DNA of 64,000 nucleotides. It comes from Beijerinckiaceae bacterium. GTDB taxonomy: Bacteria > Pseudomonadota > Alphaproteobacteria > Rhizobiales > Beijerinckiaceae. The stretch covers positions 132,826 to 196,825 of the forward strand of contig CANBNG010000005.1 in NCBI GenBank assembly GCA_947370975.1. The letters are read 5' to 3'. Below are positions 52,201 through 58,194 of this stretch, piece by piece (positions within the stretch are counted from its first letter, which is position 1; each line of letters opens with the position of its first letter). A program made the position numbers and the translations under genes. The notes beneath the pieces were generated by a model. It was not told the origin of the DNA. It saw nothing but the letters and a program-made list of their open reading frames with translations, and did not search any database.

Positions 52201-55174
52201 CCCGGCCAATCAGCGTGTCATTGCCGGCGCCGCCGGTCAGAACATTGGCCTGATCGTTGCCGGCAAGACTGTTGGCCGCCGACGCCGCGCCCAGAACGTT
52301 CTCGATGTCGATCAGCTGATCGCCTTGCGCATCGCCGCCCGATCCCATGCCGGCAGCAAGGTCGATGGTCACGCCAAGCGTTGAAGCGGAATAATCGGCA
52401 AGATCAGTGCCGGCGCCACCGATAAGCGTGTCGTCGCCGCCATCGCCAGCAAATGTGTCATTGAGCGTGCCCCCCGTGAGGACATTTGCGCCACCATCGC
52501 CTGCCAGCGAATTGACGTAATTCAACGCGCCCTTGATGTTCTCGATTCCAGTGAGAACGTCGCCCTCCGCATAGCCGCCGGACTGTATGCCGACCGTCGA
52601 AAGATTGACCGTGACGCCGGCATCGGAGTTGGAGTAGTCAACAAGATCGGTGCCGAGATAGCCTGTCAGCGTATCCCCGGATTTGTCGCCGATAAATGTG
52701 TCGTCATGCTCGCCGCCGATTAGCCGGTTGGCGAAGACATTGCCCTTGAGCCAATTGGCGTAGTCGCGCGCGCCCGTCACACCCTGTATCTCGGAAATCA
52801 CATCCCCATTGGCCTCGCCGCCCGAAATTGTCATGGCGACAAGGTTTGCGGTCACGCCCTCCGACGAGCCAGTGTAAATAACTTCGTTGAACCCACCTCC
52901 GCCTTCGATCGTATCCGCGCCACCGCGACCCTCGAAAACGTCGGCGTTATTGCCGCCCGTCAATCGGTTGCCTGCCTCGGTGCCTTTGAGCACATTGGCG
53001 CCTGTCAGGGAGCCCCTGACATTGCTGATATTGTGCAGAATATCGCCTTCGGCCGAGCCGCCCGACTGGGCATCGGCGCTGGCAAGATCGACGGCGACTC
53101 CCAGTCCGGATTCTCCGTAATCAACGGAATCGTTACCTCCGCCGCCCCACATGGTGTCGGCGTTGCTGTCGCCCAAAAATGTGTCGTTCTTCTCACCGCC
53201 GGTGAGACTGTTTTTTTCATTATTCCCGCGCAGCCAATTGGCGTGCTGAGAAGCGCCGATCACGCTGGTGATGTTTTGCAGAACATCGCCGTTGGCGTCG
53301 CCTTGGGAAACCTGCGCCGTCTCCAAAGAAAGATTGATCGTCACGCCGGCGGTTGAGCCGCTGTAATCGGCAATGTCAGTCCCGCCATTGCCGATAAGCG
53401 TGTCGGCCTCTGCCCCGCCCACGAAAGTGTCGTTACCCTGCCCGCCTGTGAGACGGTTTTTCTGGGCGTCACCCGTGAGCTGATTGGCCTGGGTCGCCGA
53501 GCCAATCACATTCTCGATATTGGAAAGAACGTCGCCCGCTGCATCGCCGCCGCTTTGCGCGCCCGCAGAGCCAAGGTCGACGGTCACGCCTGCCGTGGAG
53601 CCTGCGTAATCGGCCGTATCGCTGCCGATACCGCCATTCATCGTGTCGGCGCCATCAAGACCGATAAGCTTGTTGTTGCCAGCGTCGCCGGTGAGGATGT
53701 CGGCCTTGGCCGAGCCGGTCAAATTCTCGAAACCGTCGAGAATTCTGTCGCCGCGCGCAAAGCCGCCCTGTGCCTGGCGCGTCGCAAGACTGACGGTCAC
53801 ACCGGCCTGCGAGCGCTCATAGGACAATGTATCGCTGCCATCGCCACCAGCCATGGTATCCGCGCCGGCGCCGGACGTGACAGTGTCGTCTCCCACGCCA
53901 AGATCGACGGAAGAACCCGGTGGGTTGGCCCAGAGCACAACGACATTCTCCCGGGTCAGCGGGTCGATGTAGGTCATATCGGCTGCGGAATTCACGTCGC
54001 GCACGACAAAGGTGCGCGTCACGGTCAAATCACGCGTTGCATTGGCGCTCACGACATGAACGACCATCGTCACGGTGAAGGACTCGTAGACGCCATCTTC
54101 ATTTGCCAGCTGACCTTCAGCTGGCAGCCTGTAACTCAGATTGAGCTGGAATTTATTGTCCTCGGATTCGTCCGGATAAACGAGAAAGCCGTTGCCGGAC
54201 ACAGAACCGTTGGTAACCTCATATCCGGCCGGCAAGCCAGTGATCACGGCGCTGGCTGCCTGCCATCCAGTCTGGGTAGACCCTGACGTGGAAAACAAGA
54301 CATCAAGCCGTCGGGCGCTGGATCCGATATTGGCAAGGTCCGGGCTGTCGAGATTGACCAGATCATTAAAGCCAGTCGACGAGGCGCTTCGAGGAGTCGC
54401 CTGGAAATCATAGGACGCATCAGAGGCGCTGCCGAGACCGCCCGTCCCGCCATTAAAGATGATCCCACCACCGGACCCTTGCAGGATCGTATTCTCTTCA
54501 ATGTTGAAAAGCTTGAATGTCAGATTGCCCGTGAGCGGCACGTCACCCATGCCAGAGCCATTGGACGCCTCCGATAAAGCCTCGGAACTGCCGCGCCCTT
54601 TTGGAGCCGAAAGCACATATTCAATCGTGCGCGTCCCGATGGTCGGGACATCGACCGAAGGCGTCAAAACCTCATCGCGCACCAGCGGCGCAGCAATTTT
54701 GACCAGCGGCGCAGGCGCAGAGGCCACAGCTGCAGGCTCGCCCCCCTGACCGGTCACCGGCGCATTGGGATCGGCAGAAGCTTGCCCGGCATCTTTCACG
54801 CCACCCGAAACGGCAAGCGCGGGCACGGCCGGCTTCAAATTGACGTCCGTCACGCTTCCAAGAAGCTGCTCGGGCGCAATGACCTCCGCTCCAAATTTCA
54901 AAAGCGGCGGGTTTGGCCCGGTGGCCGCAAGCCCCATGCCCGGAAGGACCAGTTTCGCCCCATCGGGGAATACGAGAACAATATCGACATCCACGACAAA
55001 CACTTTCGCCGAGGAAAAATCGAAACCGAAGTTGATTGCATCGATCCTGTTGACGTCGACGACGCGCAGACCACCCGCAGGCGGGCGCTCGATCACGGAT
55101 CGGCCGCCGTCATTCAGGCGCGAAACCGCGTCCGCTTTGCCGTTCTGGGCAATATTTTGCGACGAATCAACCAT
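46298..55174 (-). CDS. Giant RTX-repeat type I secretion substrate (putative adhesin)
   Basis: This 2958-residue protein is the largest in the window. The N-terminal 430 residues are non-repetitive, with FDFSSAKVFVVDVDIVLVF near 50, possibly a membrane-proximal retention region, and an Ig-like part. Residues about 430-2850 are calcium-binding RTX blocks (GGxGxDxLxGG) arranged in about 25 units of roughly 80 residues. The last 110 residues have a TG-rich strand region ending SNQNLIAQLHVVTG, like a type I secretion signal. It is very acidic and nearly lacks Cys. No lipase, protease or toxin domain is visible, so a surface adhesin or matrix protein is most likely. No strong Shine-Dalgarno precedes the ATG. 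Confidence 0.9.
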   Translation of the reverse strand: MVDSSQNIAQNGKADAVSRLNDGGRSVIERPPAGGLRVVDVNRIDAINFGFDFSSAKVFVVDVDIVLVFPDGAKLVLPGMGLAATGPNPPLLKFGAEVIAPEQLLGSVTDVNLKPAVPALAVSGGVKDAGQASADPNAPVTGQGGEPAAVASAPAPLVKIAAPLVRDEVLTPSVDVPTIGTRTIEYVLSAPKGRGSSEALSEASNGSGMGDVPLTGNLTFKLFNIEENTILQGSGGGIIFNGGTGGLGSASDASYDFQATPRSASSTGFNDLVNLDSPDLANIGSSARRLDVLFSTSGSTQTGWQAASAVITGLPAGYEVTNGSVSGNGFLVYPDESEDNKFQLNLSYRLPAEGQLANEDGVYESFTVTMVVHVVSANATRDLTVTRTFVVRDVNSAADMTYIDPLTRENVVVLWANPPGSSVDLGVGDDTVTSGAGADTMAGGDGSDTLSYERSQAGVTVSLATRQAQGGFARGDRILDGFENLTGSAKADILTGDAGNNKLIGLDGADTMNGGIGSDTADYAGSTAGVTVDLGSAGAQSGGDAAGDVLSNIENVIGSATQANQLTGDAQKNRLTGGQGNDTFVGGAEADTLIGNGGTDIADYSGSTAGVTINLSLETAQVSQGDANGDVLQNITSVIGASQHANWLRGNNEKNSLTGGEKNDTFLGDSNADTMWGGGGNDSVDYGESGLGVAVDLASADAQSGGSAEGDILHNISNVRGSLTGANVLKGTEAGNRLTGGNNADVFEGRGGADTIEGGGGFNEVIYTGSSEGVTANLVAMTISGGEANGDVISEIQGVTGARDYANWLKGNVFANRLIGGEHDDTFIGDKSGDTLTGYLGTDLVDYSNSDAGVTVNLSTVGIQSGGYAEGDVLTGIENIKGALNYVNSLAGDGGANVLTGGTLNDTFAGDGGDDTLIGGAGTDLADYSASTLGVTIDLAAGMGSGGDAQGDQLIDIENVLGAASAANSLAGNDQANVLTGGAGNDTLIGRGGADTFVGGGGVDIVDYWTSALGVRVSLAGAVAHGGDAEGDVLSGILNLRGSATGDNSLAGDAQGNVITGGAGSDTIAGNGGHDTLIGGDGAGFDYLDYSASGIGITINLAANTASGGDADGDVISGFEGVIGSASQSNFFSGDNLANKFVGGAGADTFNGDLGNDTFQGGGGSDVVSYANSSASVTVDLGGGGSGGYAAGDIYLGINNAIGAALWASKLVGNEAANVLTGGDLGDTLSGGVGADTLKGGDGVDLVDYSGSAHGVTVDLSGSSQTDGDAAGDVIESIENVTGALAFENWLKGDGRDNVLTGGGINDTLIGGNGNDTLVGLGGRNYMKGGVGADCLVGGDDRDVADYSEASSSVTIDLGAYVQSGGDAQGDIFVSIEDVVGAVNFGSKLIGNADDNSLTGWGFNDTFIGGAGNDSIDGGAGTDLVDYSGSIVGITADLELESVIMTGGESDRIIGIENIYGGSILSNSIKGNGLDNYFVGGTGKDTLMGRGGRDTLDGGAENDTADYSYVTTGAAGLTVTLNRDADITVTVAVGEDVDVLRSIENFIGTALNDSVTGDILGNVLTGGGGNDTLAGGQGADTLIGTGGFAVADYSASAAAVAIDLDTTNIQATGDALGDLLINILGVIGSLAGNNMLSGNSQDNLLQGGNVNDTLIGLGGADTLKGMDGTDLADYWASSVGVSVDLGVAGAQSGGDAQGDILSGIENLRGSQTGANTLRGDGGANLITGGLGNDVIAGGGGLDTLVGGGGTDTADYSQAYALADTTGLVVTMANGAAIVTVVAGSDVDNISGFRNFTGSIRADNITGDDFDNKILGGLGDDTLNGGLGNDTLDGGGGNDLLTGGDGGDRLIAGVGNETLRGGAGSDTLDGTLAAKNLFDYSDLIGATDAVRSIAGAGPSGTVTVAVTRNGTVETDVLIAGLVNEIALSSNGDQFAFDEAGIWTVRGGVGHDTLRDSGSAANTVYGDEGNDSLSRLLDGGMLDGGIGNDTLSGGAGAQLLRGGTGDDCLSGQAGNDTLDGGGDNDWADYSYIVAGAGISVTLNSAATYSLTVATGDTDSLINIRNFAGTGIEDTIIGDAQANSIKGGGGRDSLSGGAGNDTIMGGAAEDTIDGGAGLDVVDYSDSAIGLSIQIASNGAVTGANGGDSLTSTIDGIIGSNFNDTLKGAGMNVGGFYAGGIGDDSIYVGGSSASSNTSNNSGALTLSGGDGTDTLDYSLSGSAWTFNIAAGTVTTSTPGVLTAYISGFEKYVDNTNSGLFLGTSAAESFDGGQGVGNETFRGVGGADSFNGGGGQADLVDYSYATASLTITAGTKMTLMLVTGSADANIVEQVESYITGSGNDSLKGEGNNNLFQSGFGNDTLSGSGGSDTLNGGDDMDVADFQNAVTPLNITLNSSATIYVNDGLGIDQLISIEGLIGSALGDALVGDTVDNYLNGLGGDDSLFGDVGSDTILGGTGADTIDGGIGTDIANFSYSAANLNLYLNSGGAVTFTNAGDADVLQNIEGLIGGSGNDSISGDTLAGNTSTNYLDGGLGNDTLEGYGGNDTLIGGSGLDVADYTYLGALNLRITLSANPVTLVANDVDTLISIEGLITDLGNDCLVGNGEVNYLSSNGGNDTLYGFGGNDTLAPGAGADSVYGGDGMDVVDYSFLSTAASMSVSLNSAATVNTGPSNGSKDNWISIEGVIGGAAGDTLIGDGVSNYLSGNGGNDSLSGGGDNDTLIGGAGSDTLTGDAGSADIADYSSSAAGVTIDLNSSAAQTGGDALGDIISTIEYVTGSAKSANRLTGSGEDNRLTGGVASDSIAGGDGNDTLIGGGGADTLNGDAGNDILSFSLSAIAATGATLKADGGNDSDTVLINASSTATGAALAAAITNVEFLDFRSAGVTATITSLTGAQVVSMSGASVSGRPDVKELTINIDAGDSVAITDSQSSFIRSGSTTDYNFYSDASNQNLIAQLHVVTG
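46630..53880 (-). repeat. Tandem RTX units inside the giant gene
   Basis: About 25 units of roughly 240 bases encode a repeating plan: a YSGSTxGVTVDL strand, an xSGGDAxGDxL turn, an IENVxGS strand and two to four RTX nonapeptides (LTGGxGNDTLxGGxGxDxxD). Units are clearly related but diverged; toward the C-terminus (46.6-49 kb) spacing grows irregular and the DNA looks less GC-rich than in 50-54 kb. The repeats could recombine or collapse in assembly. Confidence 0.85.
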
Positions 55175-55571
55175 TTAACAAAACCCACTAAAGAACACAT
55201 TGAGTATACGCACGTAGCATTAATGCAAACTTATCACGGGAAGATATTTGTAGAACACCCAACTTCTCCCTAGGTTAGCAAATATTGTTAAGCTGCCAAT
55301 TAGGTAAATTATTCAACGAGTTGAATTTGATTTGCCTATTTATTCCGGCGAAAATCGAGGCGTCTGCGGATAGGATCCGCAAAAATGCCGTAGCGTTTCA
55401 AATCAAAAGCCGGTTATGACGATATTGAAGATTCTGACATCGTCAAAATATACCGGTTTAACCTGACCTTAAAATTCGACGGTCATTATCGGTTCATTAC
55501 AGTCCGCTACTCGCAGATTCATCGGCGCGCAGCATCCAATTTTACCAGTCGATTGCCGCGGAGTTACCGCC
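55175..55571. promoter_or_regulatory. Divergent control region between RTX and MotA/ExbB-like genes
   Basis: This AT-rich 397-base gap must hold promoters for both sides of the secretion locus. It contains three dyads: ATTCAAC-GA-GTTGAAT (55311-55326), TGCGGAT-AGG-ATCCGCA (55365-55381) and TGACGAT, 15 bases, ATCGTCA (55417-55445), whose half-sites lie two helical turns apart and are flanked by CCGGTT on the same face. The last looks most like an operator for a dimeric regulator. No such regulator is encoded nearby. Confidence 0.5.
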
Positions 55572-57446
55572 TTGACAAAAACCATTCGCGCACAGGCACT
55601 TCGCCTTTTTTTCACCTACGGCCTTCTGACCGCTCTCTGCGTGTGGCAAAGCCATTTCATTTTGGGGGGCATTGAGTCAAACCCCTATTTGAATCTTCTG
55701 ATTATTGGCGTTTTTATCTTCGGCTCGATTCTATCGGCAAAAGCGCTCTGGGATCTGCGAAACGATGTCGTCGCCTACACAGCGCTGAAATCAGTTTTCG
55801 ACGATACCCACGGGCGAACGATTGCCCCCTACAGTATCGAAGAGGTGAAAATGCTCTGCAAGAAGCCGGGCATTGTCTACAGTTCCTCAAAAATGCTTGG
55901 CCATGTTTTCGACCTCACGCTCGATGAATTGCTGCGCGGCCAGCAGATGCGTATTTCCGTCGCCACGATGCAAAATCTCATTTCGACGATCGATGCGCGC
56001 ATCTCGCATCAACGGTCCTTGACCGGCTATCTCTCGAGCTTGAGCATCTTTCTCGGCCTCATCGGCACCTTCATCGGCCTGATGGAAATGGTGGGCTCGG
56101 TCGGCGGCATCATCGGGGGACTTGCAAACTCCGATGCAGGCTCGACCGACACGATGCGTCAGCTCATCCGCAATCTCGAGGCGCCATTGACCGGCATGGC
56201 ACAGGGCTTCTCGGCCTCGCTGTTTGGTCTGTTCGGCTCGCTGATGCTTGGGCTTGCAAGTCGCTTTGTCAGCATTGCCATTCATTCGGTCCGCGAGGAA
56301 TTCGAAGGCTGGCTGGCTGGCATCTCGCAGATCGAAAACGACAGCGGCGGCACCGCAGCGGTCGGACCGCAATCCTCGGGCCTCAATCTGCTCCTGCAGC
56401 GGGTTGCGGGCATGGTCCGTCTCAACACCGAGCGGCTTGAGCAACAGATCGAGACGGTCGAGCGCGCCAGCCGCCAATTCGAACGCGCCGCCCTGACAGA
56501 ACAGCAGGCGCTGCAGGCGCTTGCGCGCGTCGACCATCTTCAGGCGGAGGTCGCGAGCTTGCGAGAAGATATGTCGCGTCATTCCAACGCGCTCCGCTTT
56601 GGCGTGCTCGATGCCTTCGAGCGCCTCTCACGCAGCGCGCAGGAACAACAAAATCTCGCGCTGGCAGATTTGGCGCGCTTGCGCGCGGGCCAGGGCCAGA
56701 CAGACAGTATCCTTCTCCAGCTCGCATCCGCCCATGAACGTTTCGAGCGTTCGACCCAAGATCAGAACGCGTCGACATTGAGCGAATTGGGGAAGATCGC
56801 CTCGATGCAGGAGCTCGCGGACGCCTCCATTGGCCAGCTTGCCGAGACGCAGACGCAGCTTCTCCGCCTGTCCGATGCGCGTTACGACGCGACCCAGAGC
56901 GAATTGGCGAAAATCCGGTCGGCCCAGAATGAAGCCGAGCGCGAATTGGGCCAGATCGCAGCCGCGCAGGAGCGCGCGGGACGCGCGGGTGAGGATCGTC
57001 AGACAGCAACCCTGGCCGAACTCGCGCAGATGCGTGCGACGCAGGCGCAAGCCGAATCCATTCTGTCCAATATTGCAGCCAATCAGGCGGCCCAGCCCGA
57101 ACAGGGGACCGTCACCGCCATTGTCACGCAGGCGGTTGCCGCCTCGCTCGGAGAGCTCGCGCAATCCATCGACCAATCGGTCCGCAGCCTGACGCGCGAG
57201 ATTGCCCATCTTGCTGACGAGCAACGCCGCACGACGAGCGCCATGTCGCGCGGCCCTGATGAAGAGTTCAGGCGGGAAATCAAAGAGATGAGCCGCAATC
57301 TCCAGCACGGGATCAATGCCGGCATGCTTGAGGTCGCACAGACACTCGAGGGAACATTCGCTGCCTATACGGAAATCCTCCGCGACATGGGCTCCGAAAG
57401 ACATGCAAACACGGCCGATAATGGCAAGATTTCACGTTCGGTCTAA
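55572..57446 (+). CDS. MotA/TolQ/ExbB-like protein with long coiled-coil tail (SiiB-like)
   Basis: This 624-residue protein has four membrane segments (about 9-31, 39-58, 150-175 and 206-233). The last two contain FLGLIGTFIGLMEMVGSV and GMAQGFSASLFGLFGSLML, the proton-channel helices of the MotA/TolQ/ExbB family. From about 265 on it is a cytoplasmic coiled coil, including about four tandem repeats of roughly 39 residues (363-515; LSELGKIASMQ, QSELAKIRSAQ, LAELAQMRATQ). SiiB and ExbB lack such a tail; ZorA of Zorya has one. The start is TTG 55572 with GGAG eight bases upstream. Pairing with the MotB-like protein is inferred. Confidence 0.85.
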   Translation: MTKTIRAQALRLFFTYGLLTALCVWQSHFILGGIESNPYLNLLIIGVFIFGSILSAKALWDLRNDVVAYTALKSVFDDTHGRTIAPYSIEEVKMLCKKPGIVYSSSKMLGHVFDLTLDELLRGQQMRISVATMQNLISTIDARISHQRSLTGYLSSLSIFLGLIGTFIGLMEMVGSVGGIIGGLANSDAGSTDTMRQLIRNLEAPLTGMAQGFSASLFGLFGSLMLGLASRFVSIAIHSVREEFEGWLAGISQIENDSGGTAAVGPQSSGLNLLLQRVAGMVRLNTERLEQQIETVERASRQFERAALTEQQALQALARVDHLQAEVASLREDMSRHSNALRFGVLDAFERLSRSAQEQQNLALADLARLRAGQGQTDSILLQLASAHERFERSTQDQNASTLSELGKIASMQELADASIGQLAETQTQLLRLSDARYDATQSELAKIRSAQNEAERELGQIAAAQERAGRAGEDRQTATLAELAQMRATQAQAESILSNIAANQAAQPEQGTVTAIVTQAVAASLGELAQSIDQSVRSLTREIAHLADEQRRTTSAMSRGPDEEFRREIKEMSRNLQHGINAGMLEVAQTLEGTFAAYTEILRDMGSERHANTADNGKISRSV

Positions 57447-57457
57447 GGATCATCGCA

Positions 57458-57817
57458 ATGTGGCTTACAGATATTCTTGACACTTTCAGGGGCGGCTTTC
57501 GTCGCCCGAGCATCCGCGATCGCGCGCATCAGCGCATTTTCTGCGAGTTGCCCGCCCAACTCATATTGAGCGAACGTTCGGTCAGCCTCAGCGGCCTGCT
57601 GATCGAAGTCTCACGCGGCGGGGCTCTGTTTCGTGAAGCCTCGAGATACATTCTCGATCGCAAGAAGGCCTCCGTCGTTCTGGTAATCGGCAACCTCGAA
57701 TTGCCGGGAACGATCGTGAACGTGCGCTCCGTGGGCTACGGGATCCGCTTTGAACGGATGCTGAGCGAGGACTTGCTTGCACATTTGGCTGGGGACAAAG
57801 TTTCCACGGCGGCCTGA
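57458..57817 (+). CDS. PilZ-like domain protein
   Basis: This 119-residue protein looks like a single PilZ domain, the c-di-GMP receptor fold. It has R22-A-H-Q-R26 matching the RxxxR motif, and IEVSRGGALFR (residues 49-59) matching the D/N-x-S-x-x-G motif with Glu50 in place of Asp/Asn. Beta strands follow (ASVVLVIGNLELPG, then YGIRFERM). It begins 11 bases after the MotA/ExbB-like stop behind AAGGATC and is surely co-transcribed with it. A stator-control role like that of YcgR is inferred from this pairing. The altered Glu50 could weaken nucleotide binding. Confidence 0.7.
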   Translation: MWLTDILDTFRGGFRRPSIRDRAHQRIFCELPAQLILSERSVSLSGLLIEVSRGGALFREASRYILDRKKASVVLVIGNLELPGTIVNVRSVGYGIRFERMLSEDLLAHLAGDKVSTAA

Positions 57818-57854
57818 CGACCAAACAGATCAACTAATCTACTGACTTAAATAA

Positions 57855-57903
57855 TAAAAAAAGCCACGTGGCCCTTCTTGATGAAGGCCACGTGGTTTTT
57901 TTG
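57855..57903. terminator. Bidirectional-looking terminator after the PilZ gene
   Basis: CCACGTGGCC (57864-57873) pairs with GGCCACGTGG (57886-57895). An A-run precedes and a seven-base T-run follows, so it can stop transcription from either side. It ends the MotA/ExbB-like plus PilZ transcript. Confidence 0.9.
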
Positions 57904-58194
57904 TTTCGATCATGGAAACGTGATCGGTCTCAACAAAGTCGTGTACGGCCTGCGTTTTTTTTGCGCTGCGTCAAAACGATCCGCGGATGCAGCGCAGGCG
58001 CCACGCTTTCTCGCGCAACGTGTACCGTCGCTAAACACGACAGGACTTGTTATAAAAGAATTGCTGCAAGCGAATCACTTTGCTGGAAATAGCTACATTA
58101 CGTTTGGTTAATTTTTTCTTATGCGTTCGTGTTTCTTGCGTTCGATTTTCAGGTTTCGGGTCTTCCACCCAACACGGACGACAGGTTTTTTAAA
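57904..58194 (+). promoter_or_regulatory. Leader region of the TolC-like gene
   Basis: About 290 AT-leaning bases lie between the terminator and the TolC-like gene. A 77-codon frame here starts inside the terminator hairpin, lacks a ribosome-binding site and has no recognisable composition, so I do not call it. A promoter for the TolC-like gene is expected, but I see no clear hexamers. Confidence 0.4.

Noticed and set aside
46630..53880. CRISPR-like periodic repeats
   Set aside because: The period of about 240 bases is in frame, encodes RTX motifs throughout and has no short constant repeat with unique spacers.
46298..55174. Many plus-strand reading frames opposite the RTX gene
   Set aside because: They are Pro/Ser/Leu-rich mirror translations of the RTX repeats, lack ribosome-binding sites and resemble each other only because the repeat does.
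45525..57446. Zorya anti-phage defence (ZorA/ZorB-like pair)
   Set aside because: The MotA-like protein with a coiled-coil tail and the MotB-like protein recall ZorA and ZorB, but no ZorC, ZorD or ZorE gene is present, and the neighbours are a complete type I secretion system with its substrate.
57878..58111. 77-codon frame ahead of the TolC-like gene
   Set aside because: It begins inside the terminator hairpin and has neither a ribosome-binding site nor recognisable features.
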